A stretch of 64,000 bases of DNA from Bremerella sp. TYQ1 (GCF_020150455.1 NZ_CP083740.1:2604001-2668000), one strand, 5' to 3'; positions 33,258-42,891 are shown, numbered from the stretch's first letter. Numbers and translations are program-made. The notes: generated by a model from the sequence alone, not told the origin.

Positions 33258-34913
33258 TTAAGGGCTCATCGCCTGCTTCAGCATGGGGGAATCCCAAGCG
33301 GGAAGCGACTTCACTTCTTCCAGTGCCGCGTCGTTGACTTGCACGCCCCATTGGACGAAGTAGGGTCCCAGGTTATGGTTCGTCGCACGAGACATACGCA
33401 CAAGGAAGTCGCTGGCTCGATCGACATCTGACTTCGGATGCTGATCGAGCGGAATCTCGCGGTATTCGCGAAAGACCTGCTTAAACGGTTCCCAGCCGAA
33501 TTCGTACGACAGCATCGTGTAGAACGCGAGACGCTCGAACAATTGCCCTTTAACGGTCGTCCAGTTTCGCTCTTCGATCGGACGGCTGAGGTATCGCTTG
33601 GCGTTTTCAATCACGGTTTCTCTTGACGCACGCTCGTGGGGGCGACCGTTGAGCGTCTCTAATGCGTACGCAGCGAAAACGTTCACCGTCACTTCTCCGG
33701 TGCCCTGATACGTCCACGTACGGTGTTGATGCAAATGCCCCAGTTCATGGGCATGACCCCATTCCGGTTCGCCCCGGACGATCGCTTCGGCCCAGCCTGG
33801 CGGGGCATTGATCGGATAGCTGGCAAACGCCGCTCCCCAGTTCACATGGGCATCGATTAGAAAGCGGTGCGGAAACGGCTTGGTCTTCGGCCGGCCAGAC
33901 AGCTCGCTCATCGCGTCGATCAGTGCGTTCCACTTTTCCATCGCCAAGTCTGGCGTATCAAGCCGACGGACGTAACTTGAGGGAAGCATGAAGATCACTT
34001 TGTCACTGCCGATCTCGGCGTAGGGAGCCGGATAGCTGCGAATGGTCGCGCGCCACTCATGCACGTTCGTTTCGCCATGGACGTAGCGTGGAGCTTGAAC
34101 GACGTTACTGAAACGGATCGGCACCATCTTCTTGGCCGGCGGATCGTAATGATCGACGACGTTGTAAATATCGCTCTTTTTGGCCAGAAACTCGTTTGCC
34201 TTTGGGGTCGGCAGCTCGATATAAAGCAGTCCGCCGAATGACGAAGCGACTTCGGTCGTCCGCTTCTTCAAGTCGTAAACGCGGTCGATCTTGGGAAAAC
34301 GGTTCAAGCGTTTGTGCCGCGGAATGTCGATGGTCGTACTGTTGGCTCCGATCCGCAATTTCCAGCCGGCGTCGACGTACTCTTCCGGAATCATCACGTG
34401 AATCACTTCCCCGGCCGGGGCATACAAGCCGGTGCTTTGCCAACGAAACGCATTGGCATCGATCTCGACGACTTGAGCTTCCGGTTTGATCGCGCGGTGG
34501 ATACTGCCGGGGAACTTGTCGGCCGAAGGATGTTTCTTCAACTGATCAGGCGGCAACACGCTGCCGGCCAGTTCCGCTTCAACCACCATCCGTAGCGCAA
34601 TCAACGGATGGTCGAGGACTTGAAAACGGTTTCCCTTTTCAGGACCGATTTCAACGGCGGGGACATCCTTCAACTTGCCGATCAGCTCTTGCATGGCCCC
34701 GGTCGAGCGAAACCCGGTTCGTGCCTCTTTGGCAACCGCTTTTTTGACGGAGATGAACTCTTCTTCACTAAGCTTCTCGCCGCTGGCCGCCTTCTTAAGT
34801 TCCGCATCGGTGGCAGCCATGGCCGGGGCCGCGACAAACGCGATAACCAACCAACTGACGAGAAAAAGATTCTTAATATTCAAACTAAATGCCTTACTTT
34901 CCCGGGATATCAT
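33258..34913 (-). CDS. Secreted M60-family (enhancin-like) metallopeptidase
   Basis: This protein is about 551 residues long. A signal peptide with a long n-region ends at PAMAATDAE. The M60 zinc motif H389-E-L-G-H393 is followed by the family Glu in YQGTGEVTVNVFAAYALE. The aromatic stretch before the motif (INAPPGWAEAIVRGEPEWGH) also fits. M60 enzymes cleave mucin-like O-glycoproteins in host-associated bacteria; in a free-living planctomycete the target may be algal or animal glycoprotein. ATG 34913 gives a clean signal peptide; in-frame starts at 34946 and 34994 would extend it. Divergent from 35097. Confidence 0.85.
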   Translation of the reverse strand: MISRESKAFSLNIKNLFLVSWLVIAFVAAPAMAATDAELKKAASGEKLSEEEFISVKKAVAKEARTGFRSTGAMQELIGKLKDVPAVEIGPEKGNRFQVLDHPLIALRMVVEAELAGSVLPPDQLKKHPSADKFPGSIHRAIKPEAQVVEIDANAFRWQSTGLYAPAGEVIHVMIPEEYVDAGWKLRIGANSTTIDIPRHKRLNRFPKIDRVYDLKKRTTEVASSFGGLLYIELPTPKANEFLAKKSDIYNVVDHYDPPAKKMVPIRFSNVVQAPRYVHGETNVHEWRATIRSYPAPYAEIGSDKVIFMLPSSYVRRLDTPDLAMEKWNALIDAMSELSGRPKTKPFPHRFLIDAHVNWGAAFASYPINAPPGWAEAIVRGEPEWGHAHELGHLHQHRTWTYQGTGEVTVNVFAAYALETLNGRPHERASRETVIENAKRYLSRPIEERNWTTVKGQLFERLAFYTMLSYEFGWEPFKQVFREYREIPLDQHPKSDVDRASDFLVRMSRATNHNLGPYFVQWGVQVNDAALEEVKSLPAWDSPMLKQAMSP

Positions 34914-35096
34914 TCCGTGTAAGAAAAAGCGCGACTTCGTGGACATCGTGATTATGGCTTGGCGTGCCCAATCTGACAAGCAAAACGTCAGCAAGCCGCA
35001 GCGAAAGCCAAAACATGAGCCAATTCGTCTTTACTTGCGGCCATGTATCGCTGGAAACTGGAGCTTATCCCCTTCCCTTGCTTGAGGATCTCTTCG

Positions 35097-35909
35097 ATGA
35101 AACCGATATCGTGCAGCGTTCTTTTCACGATGCTTGTCGTTCTCGGCGCGATGCCGCTCGCGGTGCAAGGGGAAGAACCTGAGGTGAAAGCGGGAAAGAG
35201 GATTGTCGTTAACATCAGTCCTTTTACTTTGTCGGAGCGCCAAGACGATCTGCTGGCTTGGGTTCATTATGGCTCGGTCAAGTTCGGCGGATCCGACCCG
35301 AGAATTCGGATTCGTGTGTCGAAAGATGGCCTGGCGATCGTTCCCGCAGACTTACGAGAACAAGAGTCTCGACTGCAACTTACGCCGCAAGAGATCGCTC
35401 AGCTGACAAAGGTACTGATCGACGATCTGGACGTTCAATCGATCGTCGCCCCTTGGTTCAACGGCCAGGGGAATCGCTGGGATGGCAGTCAGGACTGTTT
35501 TTTAATCCGCGACGGCAAGCAGAAGATCACGCTGACATGCGAGTATGGCTGGCCCTCTTCCCAAGCCAATCGAGATGCGACAATCCAGCGTTACTTGAAG
35601 CTGATGCAGGCCTACACCGACTTAATCTACCAAGTTCGAGCCGGGGGCAACGAAGCAATCGCCGAGCAGGTGCCGATCGCCAATGCGGCGTTGGCAAAGC
35701 ATTTCCCAGACGCCAAGCCGTTGACGATCGAGGACTTTGCCTATGGCGAACACTTTCAGGATGGCGATCGACGGCTGACGTACGTTCGCGAAACGGAAAC
35801 CGACGGCAGTTGGGATAAAGTCCGTGTCGAGGTGATTGTCCCGGAAACAGGAAAGGCGCGTCCTGGCGATATGACGCGCAATGGTAAGCGAATTCGCGCT
35901 GAGAAGTAG
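35097..35909 (+). CDS. Secreted hypothetical protein
   Basis: This 270-residue protein has a clear signal peptide (MKPISCSVLFTMLVVLGAMP, cleavage near VQGEE). The mature part is charged, with no known motif; recognisable stretches are TPQEIAQLTKVLIDDLDVQS and DCFLIRDGKQKITLTCEYGW. It may be a periplasmic beta-rich domain. ATG 35097 follows a GAGGA site and begins the signal peptide; ATG 35043 would put 18 polar residues before it. It is followed after 100 bp by the STN-like repeat gene 36010 on the same strand, so a shared surface role is possible. Confidence 0.75.
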   Translation: MKPISCSVLFTMLVVLGAMPLAVQGEEPEVKAGKRIVVNISPFTLSERQDDLLAWVHYGSVKFGGSDPRIRIRVSKDGLAIVPADLREQESRLQLTPQEIAQLTKVLIDDLDVQSIVAPWFNGQGNRWDGSQDCFLIRDGKQKITLTCEYGWPSSQANRDATIQRYLKLMQAYTDLIYQVRAGGNEAIAEQVPIANAALAKHFPDAKPLTIEDFAYGEHFQDGDRRLTYVRETETDGSWDKVRVEVIVPETGKARPGDMTRNGKRIRAEK

Positions 35910-36009
35910 CCCTTCGTAATTCGACCAAATGATTGCACGCAATCCTCCCCTCGGCTAGGGTATCACGATATCGAGATCCCCTACCCTACTCCACCGAAAG
36001 GAGTTTCTC

Positions 36010-37761
36010 ATGCGTGCTTCGTTATGGATGGGCTTGCTTGGCTTGATGATCGTAGCTGGGCCAAGTTTCGCAGAGGAAAACAGCGAGGGGGGAATTCAGG
36101 CAATTCAACTTGCCCCAGCCGCAACGACTCAGCAAACGCTGCAGCAGATTGACGCATGGGAAAAGAAGCTGCAGACGACCAAGGCTCGAATCGACGTCAT
36201 TGAAGCACCATTGACCGATGCGCTGACGGTTCTGTCGGAGCAGACGGAGATTCCGATCCGTATTGACGTGCGAGCTCTGGACGACGTGGGTCTCAGCGGC
36301 GATATGCCGATCACGTTTCATTCTCCAGAAATGACAACCGAAACCGCTTTAAAGCTGCTGCTACGGGAGGTCGTGCTGACGTTCCGAGTCGATTCGTCCG
36401 GTGTCGTCGTTACCACGCAAGAGGAATCCGAACGAAGCTTGCGACTGAAGTTCTATCCGGTCGACGATCTTGCCGGCAACGATACCGCTGAAGGGTTTGA
36501 TCAGCTGCGAGACCTGATCATCACCTGCATCGAGTCCCCTTCCTGGGAAGATCTCGGCGGCCCGGGAACCATTCGACGATTTCAAAATGGCCTGCTTGTC
36601 AATCAGCGGTATGAAATCCATCGCATGTTGGAAGGCCTGCTGACGCAACTGCGAGAAATGAAACAGCAGCCCGGCGAAAAGTACTCGACCGCTTCACGCT
36701 CGGTCTTTCCTGACGAGGATCGAGCGGAGAAAGTGGAAGCCCAGTTGAAGTCAACGCAAATCCCGATCGACTTCATCGAGACACCACTCCAGGAAGTCGT
36801 CGAGTACCTTTCCCACGTCGGGCACGTACCGATCCATGTCGCTCGCGGTTCGCTCGACGAAATCGGCATGTCGGTCGACCAGCCGATTTCGCTGACGCTG
36901 AACAAAGTATCGTTGAAAGAAGCCCTGGATGTCATCACGAAGCAGTACGATCTGTCGTGGTACATCGTAGGCGAGATGATTATTATCACCACGCATGAAG
37001 AAGCGGAAAGCGAGCTGGAAATTCGTGTTTATCCTGTCCGAGATATCGTCTGGCATGGACTGAATATCACCGACCCTGAGACACGCACATTCCTGCAAGA
37101 ACACACCATGACGTTATGGGACCGCTTTCCCACGCCGCTCGGCAATACGTCAGAGAAGACGCCAGAGCTTCCGAGGATGCCAGACTATGATGACCTTTTG
37201 GAGACGATCACATCCACAGTCGAACCTGAATCGTGGGAAAAGCTGGGCGGTCCTGGCTCGATCGCCGAACTTCCCTCGTGCGATGTCATCGTTGTTCAAC
37301 AGACACGTGAAGAGCACGAACAAGTTGCCCAGTTGCTGCACCTGATTCGATTGCATCGAAGCCAGGCCGATGCCCAACAACTGGAACAGCAGATTCGACA
37401 ACTTGAGGACGAGACTATCTCGATTCGCTACGAGGCTTACCCGGCGTCCGATTCCGGTAAAACCTACTCGAAGGGAGATCTGGAAGCGATCGGCCGACAA
37501 TTGCAAAGAACCGTAGAATCGACCAGCTGGGAATTGCCCAATCATAGCGTAATCGCCACCGAGAGTGGCTTGCTGGTGCGGCACCGTCGCGAAACACAGC
37601 GTCAGATCCTCTCATTTTTAAACGAAATTGGCATTGGTTTGCCGAAACCGTACGCTGGTGATTTGGATTCTAACGAGCCTCTCCCAGAGAAAGTGCGAGG
37701 AGGCATGGGACCAGGCGGTTTCTCCGCTCCTTCCGATGTCGAACATGGTGGCTTCTTTTAA
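36010..37761 (+). CDS. Secreted STN-like repeat protein (first of a tandem pair)
   Basis: This 583-residue protein has a signal peptide (to PSFAEEN). Two long repeat units (about 50-215 and 245-450) each start with an STN-like domain: IDVIEAPLTDALTVLSEQTE ... IRIDVRALDDVGLS, and IDFIETPLQEVVEYLSHVGH ... IHVARGSLDEIGMS. Each unit then has YPV-D and SWE-LGGPG-I segments. A shorter third unit lacks the STN part (ESTSWELPNHS). STN domains occur in secretins and TonB receptors, but no secretin pore or barrel is present here. The C-terminus is Gly/Pro-rich (GGMGPGGFS). GAAAGGAG precedes the ATG. The paralogue at 37775 begins 13 bp after the stop. Confidence 0.85.
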   Translation: MRASLWMGLLGLMIVAGPSFAEENSEGGIQAIQLAPAATTQQTLQQIDAWEKKLQTTKARIDVIEAPLTDALTVLSEQTEIPIRIDVRALDDVGLSGDMPITFHSPEMTTETALKLLLREVVLTFRVDSSGVVVTTQEESERSLRLKFYPVDDLAGNDTAEGFDQLRDLIITCIESPSWEDLGGPGTIRRFQNGLLVNQRYEIHRMLEGLLTQLREMKQQPGEKYSTASRSVFPDEDRAEKVEAQLKSTQIPIDFIETPLQEVVEYLSHVGHVPIHVARGSLDEIGMSVDQPISLTLNKVSLKEALDVITKQYDLSWYIVGEMIIITTHEEAESELEIRVYPVRDIVWHGLNITDPETRTFLQEHTMTLWDRFPTPLGNTSEKTPELPRMPDYDDLLETITSTVEPESWEKLGGPGSIAELPSCDVIVVQQTREEHEQVAQLLHLIRLHRSQADAQQLEQQIRQLEDETISIRYEAYPASDSGKTYSKGDLEAIGRQLQRTVESTSWELPNHSVIATESGLLVRHRRETQRQILSFLNEIGIGLPKPYAGDLDSNEPLPEKVRGGMGPGGFSAPSDVEHGGFF

Positions 37762-37774
37762 TGACGAACCTCAC

Positions 37775-37912
37775 ATGATTCATGCTCCATTGACTTACAC
37801 GCGTTGTGTTTCGTTTTTGCTGGCCATGTGGCTGGTGCTCGGCGGGTTAACTACTTCGTCCGCCAATGCCCAGTTCGGAGGGCGTCGCTTTCAAGCCGAA
37901 AACGACTCTTAG
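37775..37912 (+). pseudogene. Signal-peptide fragment cut from its gene by in-frame TAG
   Basis: This 45-codon ORF encodes a textbook signal peptide (core FLLAMWLVLGGL, cleavage SANA|QFGG) and a few mature residues, then TAG at 37910-37912. The frame is the same as that of the long ORF starting at 37916. Without the stop, 37775-39598 would be one secreted protein collinear with its neighbour 36010-37761. The stop may be a real nonsense mutation, a sequencing error, or a read-through site. Confidence 0.7.
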
Positions 37913-37915
37913 CCG

Positions 37916-39598
37916 GTGGAAATGCAGTTTAGTAGCCCTGCGTACCAGCAGCCTCAGCAAGAGCTCCCCACTCAGGCCGCATTGATCGATATCAAAGAGA
38001 AGATTTCCGCACCAGAGTACAAGCAAATCCTCGGGATGGAAAATCGTTGGCAATCTGCGTCGGCCTATCTTCAGACGGTGGACGTACCGTTGAAAGATGT
38101 TGCTTTTCTTATTTCAGATCAAACGAGGGTGCCGATCCGGATCGATGAGCGGGCACTGGAAGATGTCGGACTTTCGGTCGATGTTCCCGTCACGTGTGCG
38201 TTGCCTCGCGTTGCCGCCGAGACCCTGATGATCTTAATGCTGAGGGATCTCGATCTGACCTATATGATCGACACCGGCGGTATAGTGATTACAACGCCGG
38301 AAGAAGCGGAATCGAATTTGCAAATTCGGTTTTACTCGGCCGAAGATATCTTCCGCGACTCGCACCCAGATTTTGATCACCTGATCGAGACAATCACCTC
38401 GACCGTTGAGCCAGAGTCGTGGGAAGAACTAGGCGGTTCTGGCAGTATTGTACCACTGCGTGGAGGTGTGATCGTCAGCCAAACCTACCTTATCCATCGA
38501 AAGCTGGAAGGCTTGTTCACGGCGATTCGTAAGGGACACCAACTTTCGACGCAGAACTACGAAAGCCGGATGTTCTCGATTTCAGCCTATGCCGACAAGG
38601 AAAACGCCACCGCCGTGAAACTACGGGGAATCCCTACGACGGCCAAGATTGTCGATACGCCACTGGAACGAGTCATCGATAAACTTTCGAGTCAAAGCCA
38701 GCTGGCGATGTTCATCGACAATCGAGCCCTGGAAGATGTCGGGCTATCGACCGATACGCCGGTAAATGTCGACGTGAAAAACGTTTCGCTCTATCAGATG
38801 CTGAACGTCATGTGCGAGTCGATTGACTTGACGATCCGGCTGGAAGGCGAAGTGGTCGTCATCACCACCCCGGAAGAAGCAGAACGCGAACTCGATACGC
38901 GGCTGTTTCTTGTTCGAGACATGGTCCGTTACCAACGCGGTACCGGCATTCAGAACAGCAAACGTGAAGTATCAGTCCAGTTCGACGACTTGATCGAAGC
39001 GATCACGACAACTGTCGAGCCTGAGTCTTGGGAAGAATTAGGGGGGCCGGGATCGATCTCTCCTTTCTATTACAACGATTGCCTGGTCGTCTCCCAGACG
39101 CATCAAGTTCATTACAAGATGTTCGAGATGCTCGAACAGATTCGGAAGTCCGATCCAACGTTATTGCACCCGCCCACTCCGGTACGCTCGCCACGTCCTC
39201 AGCCCCCAGCAGCTCGGCAAGTTGCCCCGGTGTTCGGTCAAACCGGCAGTCCGGCAACAACCATCGTGCCACGCGCTGCGAAGCCTGACATAACGGTGGT
39301 CACTTACAGCATTTCACAAGACGCGGCACTTTCCATCGAAAAACTACAGGCGTTGACGGAGCAGTTGAAGAAGGCGATTGCCCCGGAAAGCTGGGACGGC
39401 GACCAGATCTTCGCCGACGCGACCCACAGCGGAGTCTTCGTGCGGCAACGCCGAGATATCCAGAAAGAAGTGGCTGCGTTTCTTGCCAAGCATGGCATCT
39501 CGGCCCCTGTCGATGCAGACGAGACCATCCCGGCAGAACCTTCCCCGCAAGATGACTTCGGTCAACAAGGCAATTCCGGCGGAGGAGGCATCTTTTAA
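37916..39598 (+). CDS. STN-like repeat protein body (second of tandem pair), separated from its signal peptide
   Basis: The 560-residue reading frame begins at GTG 37916, directly after an in-frame TAG. It has two STN-like units: VDVPLKDVAFLISDQTRVPI then RIDERALEDVGLS, and VDTPLERVIDKLSSQSQLAM then IDNRALEDVGLS. Each is followed by a SWEELGG(S/P)GSI segment. A Pro-rich linker and a third SWDGDQIF unit end in GNSGGGGIF. It is clearly paralogous to 36010-37761, probably by tandem duplication. On its own it has no signal peptide, yet its frame has stayed open for 1.68 kb, so the TAG is recent, an error or suppressed. The internal start is uncertain. Confidence 0.75.
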   Translation: MEMQFSSPAYQQPQQELPTQAALIDIKEKISAPEYKQILGMENRWQSASAYLQTVDVPLKDVAFLISDQTRVPIRIDERALEDVGLSVDVPVTCALPRVAAETLMILMLRDLDLTYMIDTGGIVITTPEEAESNLQIRFYSAEDIFRDSHPDFDHLIETITSTVEPESWEELGGSGSIVPLRGGVIVSQTYLIHRKLEGLFTAIRKGHQLSTQNYESRMFSISAYADKENATAVKLRGIPTTAKIVDTPLERVIDKLSSQSQLAMFIDNRALEDVGLSTDTPVNVDVKNVSLYQMLNVMCESIDLTIRLEGEVVVITTPEEAERELDTRLFLVRDMVRYQRGTGIQNSKREVSVQFDDLIEAITTTVEPESWEELGGPGSISPFYYNDCLVVSQTHQVHYKMFEMLEQIRKSDPTLLHPPTPVRSPRPQPPAARQVAPVFGQTGSPATTIVPRAAKPDITVVTYSISQDAALSIEKLQALTEQLKKAIAPESWDGDQIFADATHSGVFVRQRRDIQKEVAAFLAKHGISAPVDADETIPAEPSPQDDFGQQGNSGGGGIF

Positions 39599-39704
39599 AG
39601 CCGCCTCCTATATCCCCACGTAGGAATCGCGGGATGGCAACGGCTGCCTAACCGTTAGCCATCTTCCAACCAGTCAGCGATGGGTGGATGATCGCTGATA
39701 TTTC

Positions 39705-41021
39705 TTAGAACTGCTTGGTTAGCAGAATGGCGATTTCGCTGTCGAACAGCTGGTTTTCGCCATCTTTCAGCGGAGCAACTGCCGCAGCGGTCAGCAGGTA
39801 GCCATCGCCGAGTTGGAAGCGAATACCGCCGGTCGCGTTCAGCACGTCGATGCGATTGAATGGGTTCGTCACAACGTCTGCACTCGAAGGGCCGGCTTGG
39901 GCCGTGTCGGTGTCGTTGATGGTGGTCGAGTAGTGAAGTTCGCCAATCACACCAAAGCGGCGAATAAACCCACTGTCGTAAGGAGCGACGTAGCACCAGT
40001 GACCGAACGAGTAGTCGAGGTACAAGAAGTTTTGCTCTTGGTAACGACCAAAATTGATTCGCCCGCCGTCGTCTTCATCGTAGAACGTTGTCCCGTTCAC
40101 ATCGAAGTCGAGCTGGGCAATCACTGTCGACCAGGTTCGCGACGAATGCTGATGGTAGTAAGCCACAAACGGCAACACGTGAACCGATTGATTGTCGATC
40201 ATGACGATCGTTGTGTTGGTCAGTCCGTTGACTACCGTAGCATCGCCAGCGGTCGGCACGTTAACGGTAACCCCGGCGGTGAGTGCCGAATCGTTTCCGT
40301 TTTGCAGCAAGATGCTCTTGAAAACCAGATTCATGTTGCCGAATTCGATATCGGTTTGATCGCCGGTTCCGGTGATGTCCTGACTCGAACTCAAGCCACC
40401 TACGATCGGCACACGCAACTCAAACGAAGACGAACCATCCAGGAACGTCTTTTCAAAACCGAGTGTCACGCGATCGACATCTTGGCCTGAACCTGTCGCA
40501 TTTTGAACCGGCTGGCTGAAGTGGTTGTAGTTCACAAACCAACGATCGACAGGGATCGGGCTGACGTTTTCGCTGATCTTGTACTGTCGATCACCACCGC
40601 CGATGGGCATGTTAAAGCCATCTTGAGGCGCGGTGTTGTAGAAGCTTGGCCCGGCGATACGTGCGGTGTTTCCAAAGAAGTCACCGATGGTCGCGTTACG
40701 GAAACCAATATTTTCCGAGGCGGAAGCAAACTGTGTCGAAGCCGCGAACGTGGCCGCTGGTAGGGGCATCGCCGGAAGGTCATCGGCCGGCTGGGTTAAG
40801 TCGTCCGCCATCGGCATATCGCCCATTGGCGGCGCTGGAGCCTGAGGCTGTCCTTCGCCTGGCTGAGCATAGTAAGGGCTCGGCTGGCAAGGATTCGGAG
40901 GGCAAGGCTGAACGCATTGGCACTTCTTGGGCGCGCATCCACAGTCGGCGAAGACCGCGGAAGACCAAATGGCCGGAGCCACAAGAGCGGCCAGGGCTAC
41001 CATCCAAGAGCGGCAGTCCAT
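39705..41021 (-). CDS. Secreted Cys/Pro-rich protein with beta-barrel-like C-terminal domain
   Basis: This 438-residue protein has a signal peptide ending AVFADCG, then a Cys/Pro-rich stretch with about eight Cys (CGCAPKKCQCVQPCPP) and a Pro-rich linker. From about residue 150 the sequence alternates polar and hydrophobic residues typical of outer-membrane strands (FVNYNHFSQPV, SFELRVPIVGGLS, ALTAGVTVNVPTAG, FLYLDYSFGHWCY) and ends in aromatic Phe (ILLTKQF). This resembles porin-like transporters (Phenol_MetA_deg type), an inference. ATG 41021 has AAGGA seven bases upstream. It is convergent with the STN-like gene. Confidence 0.82.
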   Translation of the reverse strand: MDCRSWMVALAALVAPAIWSSAVFADCGCAPKKCQCVQPCPPNPCQPSPYYAQPGEGQPQAPAPPMGDMPMADDLTQPADDLPAMPLPAATFAASTQFASASENIGFRNATIGDFFGNTARIAGPSFYNTAPQDGFNMPIGGGDRQYKISENVSPIPVDRWFVNYNHFSQPVQNATGSGQDVDRVTLGFEKTFLDGSSSFELRVPIVGGLSSSQDITGTGDQTDIEFGNMNLVFKSILLQNGNDSALTAGVTVNVPTAGDATVVNGLTNTTIVMIDNQSVHVLPFVAYYHQHSSRTWSTVIAQLDFDVNGTTFYDEDDGGRINFGRYQEQNFLYLDYSFGHWCYVAPYDSGFIRRFGVIGELHYSTTINDTDTAQAGPSSADVVTNPFNRIDVLNATGGIRFQLGDGYLLTAAAVAPLKDGENQLFDSEIAILLTKQF

Positions 41022-41786
41022 GAAATCATCCTTGATTGAAGTCGCGAGATAAAACGAGCAGCCTCTCCTCCGAAATGAGGCCACTGTCACTCCTTTCTCG
41101 GCATCCCCCACTATGACTCTCCATGCTGGCACGACTCGTTTTGGCGGAGAAAACGGAAATAGTAGGCGTCAGGCCGCAAAGCTTAACTAGTCAACTCAAT
41201 CTCACGCGATTTGCTAGCGACGCTTCACCGATTCCTCGCGAACCCCCAACCGAAGCGGTGACCCGCAGTCAATTTTGTTGGAAATATTTACCCACCCCAA
41301 AGTAGCAACTCAGGCAACTCGGCAGGATGTCACTCGTTTTGTTTTCCCATCTCTCAATGCGCAGCAGTTTTAACCGAAACGGCAAAAACTGATTGTCACG
41401 CTTGGCAACAAACTTTACTAAAGAGAAACTTGCCCCATTAACCCATGGTTTTCCCCGTAGACTTTGGCAGTGCGCAAAAGCGATATTCCCCTGCGCCATA
41501 TAGACATTTTCATTGTTAACACCACCCATACGCAGTGGAATTTAAGACGCCTTAAAACGAACGAAACGGCTTAATAACGGCCATCGATTTACCTTCTTTT
41601 GATCTTCACACTTCGAAACTAATCTCCCGTGCATCGCAGGCCTCGACCCTGGATCGGTCCAAGGGATAGTGGTAAGGCTTGCTCACGTTGCACTTGCGAT
41701 ATCCGCTGATCGGCGTTGGATCCCTGGGCAAGACGTCAACGTCAAAACCAGAAGCCAGCGGTGTCGCCGTTGTACAGGAATCATTC
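41022..41786. other. 765-bp intergenic region before a DUF1559 gene
   Basis: This is the longest gene-free stretch in the window. Short ORFs here have no ribosome-binding site, family resemblance or codon bias like the neighbours. I see no tRNA, terminator or strong repeat. The two flanking genes diverge, so both promoters must lie here. The sequence is somewhat more AT-rich than its neighbours around 41270-41600, and a long 5' UTR for the DUF1559 gene is possible. Confidence 0.5.
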
Positions 41787-42785
41787 ATGTCCAAGTTAAG
41801 CTCCCCACACATGCACCCCTCGAAACGCTCAGGCTTCACCCTGGTCGAACTGCTGGTGGTGATTGCCATCATCGGCGTTTTGATCGCCCTCCTCCTTCCT
41901 GCCGTCCAGCAAGCACGCGAAGCTGCTCGCCGCATGCAATGCACGAACAACCTGAAGCAAATCGGCCTGGCCAGTCACAACTTCCAAGATACCTACGGTC
42001 ATCTGCCGTTTGGTGGTGCCGACCTAACCAGCGCTACGGCACTCGGTAGCGACTGCTGCTCTGCACAACAGCTCGATTACCTGAACTGGACGTATCACCT
42101 GATGCCGTTCATCGAACAACAGAACTTGTACGACCTGGGCGACGAAAACGATGTCGTGAACTCGGCCAGCGTGATCGCTCGTAATCCTGTGATTGGTTAC
42201 TACTGCCCATCGCGTCGCGCTCCGACGCCTCATAGCGGTTACTACCGTACCGACTACGCTGGTAACGCTGGCGAATGGCATGACGACGGTGCGAACAAGG
42301 AAACCAGCACCGGCAAGAAGGGCGTGATTGTCAATAACAAGCTTGGTTTGAAAATGGTTGTCGAACGTATCCGCGACGGATCGTCCAATACGATCATGTT
42401 CGGCGAAAAAGCACTTCACCCCGAGTCCCACGGTACCGAAGGTGGCGATAACGAACGTTACGTCAACGCTGGCTGGGACCAATGCGTGATGCGATGGGGT
42501 TCGTTCTACGACACCTCGGACGGTACCACTTACGGGCTGTCGCCAATCTCCGACAATGATTCGGTTTACAAAAACGATTCGGGTTCGTGGGTCTTTGACA
42601 AGACCGAATTGTCACACGGTGGTGAATTCGGTCAATGGCACGCCTACTTCGGTTCGTCTCATGCCGGCGTCGCTAACTTCGCATTGGCAGATGGTTCGGT
42701 CCGCTCGGTACCATTCACCGTCGATCAAAACGTCTTCCGTCGTGCGACGAACTCGAAAGATGGCGAAGTTTTCGAGTGGCCGTAA
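41787..42785 (+). CDS. DUF1559 domain protein with prepilin-type N-terminus
   Basis: This 332-residue protein has the leader HPSKRSG before [20 protein letters not shown], with the canonical Gly at the cleavage site. The hallmark [20 protein letters not shown] follows. The C-terminal motif reads SSHAGVANFALADGSVRSVP, where H-x9-DG fits as H-AGVANFALA-DG. The predicted location is the cell surface after prepilin peptidase cleavage. ATG 41787 has AGGAA eight bases upstream; an earlier in-frame start at 41679 would add 36 non-leader residues. A tiny lipoprotein gene follows after 106 bp, then a strong terminator, so the pair forms one unit. Confidence 0.93.
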   Translation: MSKLSSPHMHPSKRSGFTLVELLVVIAIIGVLIALLLPAVQQAREAARRMQCTNNLKQIGLASHNFQDTYGHLPFGGADLTSATALGSDCCSAQQLDYLNWTYHLMPFIEQQNLYDLGDENDVVNSASVIARNPVIGYYCPSRRAPTPHSGYYRTDYAGNAGEWHDDGANKETSTGKKGVIVNNKLGLKMVVERIRDGSSNTIMFGEKALHPESHGTEGGDNERYVNAGWDQCVMRWGSFYDTSDGTTYGLSPISDNDSVYKNDSGSWVFDKTELSHGGEFGQWHAYFGSSHAGVANFALADGSVRSVPFTVDQNVFRRATNSKDGEVFEWP

Positions 42786-42891
42786 GTCTAACCACTTAGT
42801 TGGTTAATGAATTAAATGAATTCCTTGCGAGCGGGTTGGCTCGCAAGGAGCCTTCCGAAATAATCCCCACCACGAAGATTGATTTGATCTC

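Noticed and set aside
41269..41529. 86-codon minus-strand frame in the 765-bp spacer
   Set aside because: Starts without a ribosome-binding site, has no recognisable domain, and is AT-rich unlike neighbouring genes. Cannot be excluded but not supported.
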